From G039029935 sp039029935 (GTDB lineage: Bacteria; Chloroflexota; Anaerolineae; Caldilineales; Caldilineaceae), in the NCBI GenBank assembly GCA_039029935.1, contig JBCCFC010000658.1, positions 1-7,610 on the forward strand: a stretch of DNA of 7,610 bases, written 5' to 3'. A program made the position numbers and the translations under genes. Under the pieces are notes generated by a model. That model ran no database searches and was not told the origin of the DNA. It was given only the letters and a program-made list of their open reading frames with translations. Shown in pieces: positions 5,845 through 7,610 of the stretch (positions are counted from its first letter, which is position 1; each line of letters opens with the position of its first letter).

Positions 5845-6805
5845 CCTGGACACCTATCCAACAACCCATCCAATCACGACACAGACGGCCCCAACCTTTT
5901 ACTTTATCGGCGTCACGACCAGCAAGTCATCCAGTATGCGTGTGTTCCCACGTTGGATGGTTGAACTAGGCCGTCCAGAGGTTGTCATCCAGGGGGTTGA
6001 CATGGCCTTGCATGATGCCCCCGAAAACTATCGACGCATCGTCACCCAAATGAAGCAGGACCCATTGTCACTTGGTGGCTTAGTGACGACGCACAAGATT
6101 GACTTACTCGATGCTGCGCGGGACCTGTTTGATGAATTGGGTCCTTATGCCACAATCTGCGATGAAGTATCCAGCATCTCCAAACGCGATGGCAAGCTGA
6201 TTGGTCACGCCACCGACCCGGTTGCAGGTGGTATCAGTTTGGATGCAGTAATTGGTGACGGCTATTTTGGGCGTACTGGTGGGCATGTTCTCTGCTTTGG
6301 TGCGGGTGGTTCAGCAGTGGCAATGGCACTGCATCTGATGAATAAAACCGAGGCCAGCGACAGACCGGAGAAGCTCATTGTCGTCAACCGTTCGCAGCCG
6401 CGTCTGGATAAACTGACAGCATTGGTCGCAACACAGGAAACCGATATAGCGTTTGAATTTTTGCTGCATGAAGATGCCGTGCGTAATGATGCGATCATGG
6501 CAGACTTACCTGCGCACAGTGTTGTCGTCAACGCCACAGGTATGGGCAAAGATCGCCCTGGCTCGCCTATCACCGATGCGGGGCTGTTTCCCAAACATGG
6601 CGTTGCATGGGAGCTCAACTATCGTGGCGAACTTGGATTCATGCACCAAGCTTTGGCACAACGAGAGAGCCGCCAACTGCATGTTGAAGATGGCTGGGTC
6701 TACTTTCTGCATGGCTGGACGCAGGTGATTGAACATGTGCTGGATTTGACGGTGGATGAGGCTCAGTTTGCACGTTTGGGTGAGATTGCGGCGGCTGTGC
6801 GGTAA
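5837..6805 (+). CDS. Shikimate dehydrogenase-like NAD(P)-dependent oxidoreductase
   Basis: The 322-residue product has the two-domain architecture of shikimate/quinate dehydrogenases. The N-terminal substrate domain begins FIGVTTSKSSSMRVFP (23-38), aligning with the AroE GxPxxHSxSP motif and keeping serines at 31 and 33. LVTTHKID (82-89) carries the catalytic lysine K87, and IGHATDP (122-128) the catalytic aspartate D127. The nucleotide-binding loop is CFGAGGSAVAMAL (153-165), followed by VVNRSQPR (182-189), the NR(S/T) sequence usual in NADP-preferring members, and VVNATGMG (230-237). Differences from true AroE are notable: the asparagine before D127 is alanine (A125), AVNTL becomes EVSSI, and the C-terminal substrate glutamine is not conserved (FLHGWTQ at 290-296). 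A non-shikimate substrate is likely. ATG at 5837 lies inside the SIS gene end, with GGGAG at 5816-5820; the next in-frame Met (34) would cut the substrate motif. Confidence 0.85.
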   Translation: MANLDTYPTTHPITTQTAPTFYFIGVTTSKSSSMRVFPRWMVELGRPEVVIQGVDMALHDAPENYRRIVTQMKQDPLSLGGLVTTHKIDLLDAARDLFDELGPYATICDEVSSISKRDGKLIGHATDPVAGGISLDAVIGDGYFGRTGGHVLCFGAGGSAVAMALHLMNKTEASDRPEKLIVVNRSQPRLDKLTALVATQETDIAFEFLLHEDAVRNDAIMADLPAHSVVVNATGMGKDRPGSPITDAGLFPKHGVAWELNYRGELGFMHQALAQRESRQLHVEDGWVYFLHGWTQVIEHVLDLTVDEAQFARLGEIAAAVR

Positions 6806-6817
6806 GCAAATGGACAA

Positions 6818-6886
6818 AGGAAAGTATCGCAGGTTGGCTACCTGCGTCACAGATAATCAATCTGTGTTACTGGTTTATACTTTCCT
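6818..6886 (+). other. Three-way-junction palindromic element
   Basis: AGGAAAGTAT (6818-6827) and ATACTTTCCT (6877-6886) form a perfect 10-bp outer stem. Inside lie two perfect 7-bp hairpins, each with a 5-base loop: CGCAGGT/ACCTGCG (6828-6834 with 6840-6846) and CACAGAT/ATCTGTG (6848-6854 with 6860-6866). Ten unpaired bases (6867-6876) then lead to the 3' strand of the outer stem. It starts 13 bases after the stop of the oxidoreductase and ends 28 bases before the next start codon. No T-tract follows. It could be an RNA processing or attenuation structure, or a small palindromic repeat with 10-bp terminal inverted repeats. It does not fold as a tRNA. Confidence 0.75.
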
Positions 6887-6914
6887 ATTCAATCAACAAG
6901 GAACACAGTAAGAA

Positions 6915-7433
6915 ATGGCAGCTAAACAAAAATCGGGAAAAGTACCAAAAAGTATGCAGGAGAAGTATGATACCATCATTGCATTAACGGACGACTTCTC
7001 TGAAAAGCATTTGAACGAGGAATATGCGCTGTTGGCACGGCAGCTAACAGCGGCATTGGCACGAAAACGACCATCACCGCTGTCCAAAGGACGTCCCAAA
7101 AGCTGGGCTTGTGGTGTCATCTACGCACTGGGGTTTGTCAACTTTCTGTTTGACAAAAATACGCAGCCTTATGTCAGTGCGCAAGAGTTGTGCGATGGTT
7201 TTGGCGTGGGGAAAGGCACAGGAGCGGGCAAATCCAAGGAAATTCGCGATATGATGGGTATGGTCCAGTTCGATCCAAATTGGTGTCTACCGAGCATGGT
7301 CGATGACAATCCACTGATTTGGATGGTATCCGTCAATGGGTTTATTATGGACGTGCGGAGTGCGCCCTTGCATATTCAACAAGGGGCGTATGAGAAGGGG
7401 ATTATTCCATATATTCCTGGGGAAAAAGAGTAA
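6915..7433 (+). CDS. DUF6398 domain protein of unknown function
   Basis: A complete 172-residue soluble protein that I recognise as the DUF6398 type. Family-like segments are VPKSMQEKYDTIIALTDDF (10-28), HLNEEYALLARQLTAALARKRPSPL (32-56), SWACGVIYALGFVNFLFDK (63-81), then LCDGFGVGKGTGAGKSKEIRDMM (92-114) and DDNPLIWMVSVNGFIMDVR (130-148), ending GIIPYIPG (162-169). The stretch about 87-114 reads like a helix-turn-helix (helix, turn with Gly/Lys, second helix), which would suit nucleic-acid binding, but that is inference. No catalytic motif or signal peptide is visible. AAGGA at 6898-6902 lies 12 bases before ATG, slightly long. It is separated from the oxidoreductase by a structured 109-base gap and may be transcribed independently or by read-through. 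Confidence 0.8.
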   Translation: MAAKQKSGKVPKSMQEKYDTIIALTDDFSEKHLNEEYALLARQLTAALARKRPSPLSKGRPKSWACGVIYALGFVNFLFDKNTQPYVSAQELCDGFGVGKGTGAGKSKEIRDMMGMVQFDPNWCLPSMVDDNPLIWMVSVNGFIMDVRSAPLHIQQGAYEKGIIPYIPGEKE

Positions 7434-7450
7434 GGCATCAATAGAGCAAA

Positions 7451-7467
7451 CGTTATGCAAAATAACG
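7451..7467 (+). terminator. Weak stem-loop after the DUF6398 gene
   Basis: CGTTAT (7451-7456) pairs with ATAACG (7462-7467) around a GCAAA loop, 17 bases after the stop codon. The stem is only 6 bp and AT-rich, and no T-tract follows, so termination activity is doubtful. Confidence 0.2.
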
Positions 7468-7490
7468 CATAGACATCCAAGAAATAGGGT

Positions 7491-7610
<120 letters not shown>

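Noticed and set aside
6876..6881. TATACT as a -10 box for the DUF6398 gene
   Set aside because: No -35-like hexamer is found at a suitable distance, and the bases are part of the 3' strand of the outer stem.
6818..6886. Cloverleaf-like fold considered as a tRNA
   Set aside because: The length is near tRNA size, but the stems are 10, 7 and 7 bp with 5-base loops, and there is no anticodon arm, T-loop or CCA-compatible acceptor.

Overview
The window looks like a chromosomal contig end from a free-living bacterium, most likely a member of the Chloroflexota (Anaerolineae-like). This is an inference from gene content. The large family 39 glycosyltransferase carrying C-terminal beta-sandwich modules, the shikimate-dehydrogenase-like protein with a VTTHK motif, the DUF6398 protein and the lone TraR/DksA zinc-finger protein are all types I associate with that phylum. 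No rRNA, tRNA, phage, transposase or CRISPR signal is present.

Layout: seven genes, all on the plus strand, fill positions 511-7433. Positions 1-510 are an AT-rich non-coding leader with one good sigma-70-like promoter (TTGACC, 17 bases, extended TATAAC) and several short palindromes. Then come a DksA/TraR-type zinc-finger protein (511-891), an elaborate inverted array of 7-8 base units (897-991), uracil phosphoribosyltransferase upp (1026-1676), a 13-bp stem-loop, a small cysteine-rich DUF1272 protein (1745-2053), a 989-residue GT-C membrane glycosyltransferase (2084-5053), a SIS-domain sugar-phosphate-binding protein (5074-5844), a shikimate-dehydrogenase-like oxidoreductase overlapping it by 8 bases (5837-6805), a three-way-junction palindrome (6818-6886) and a DUF6398 protein (6915-7433). 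The last bases hold a run of 36 G followed by low-complexity sequence ending in poly-A, which looks like a sequencing or assembly artefact.

How the genes may work together: all genes are co-directional and gaps are short, so read-through is possible. Only the SIS/oxidoreductase pair shows clear translational coupling and probably acts in one small-molecule (sugar-phosphate or sugar-acid-like) pathway. upp does pyrimidine salvage, and the DksA-like protein would act on RNA polymerase. I see no defence system or other spectacular novel system. The best leads are the structured intergenic elements, the altered substrate pocket of the shikimate-dehydrogenase-like protein, and the repeat-bearing glycosyltransferase tail.
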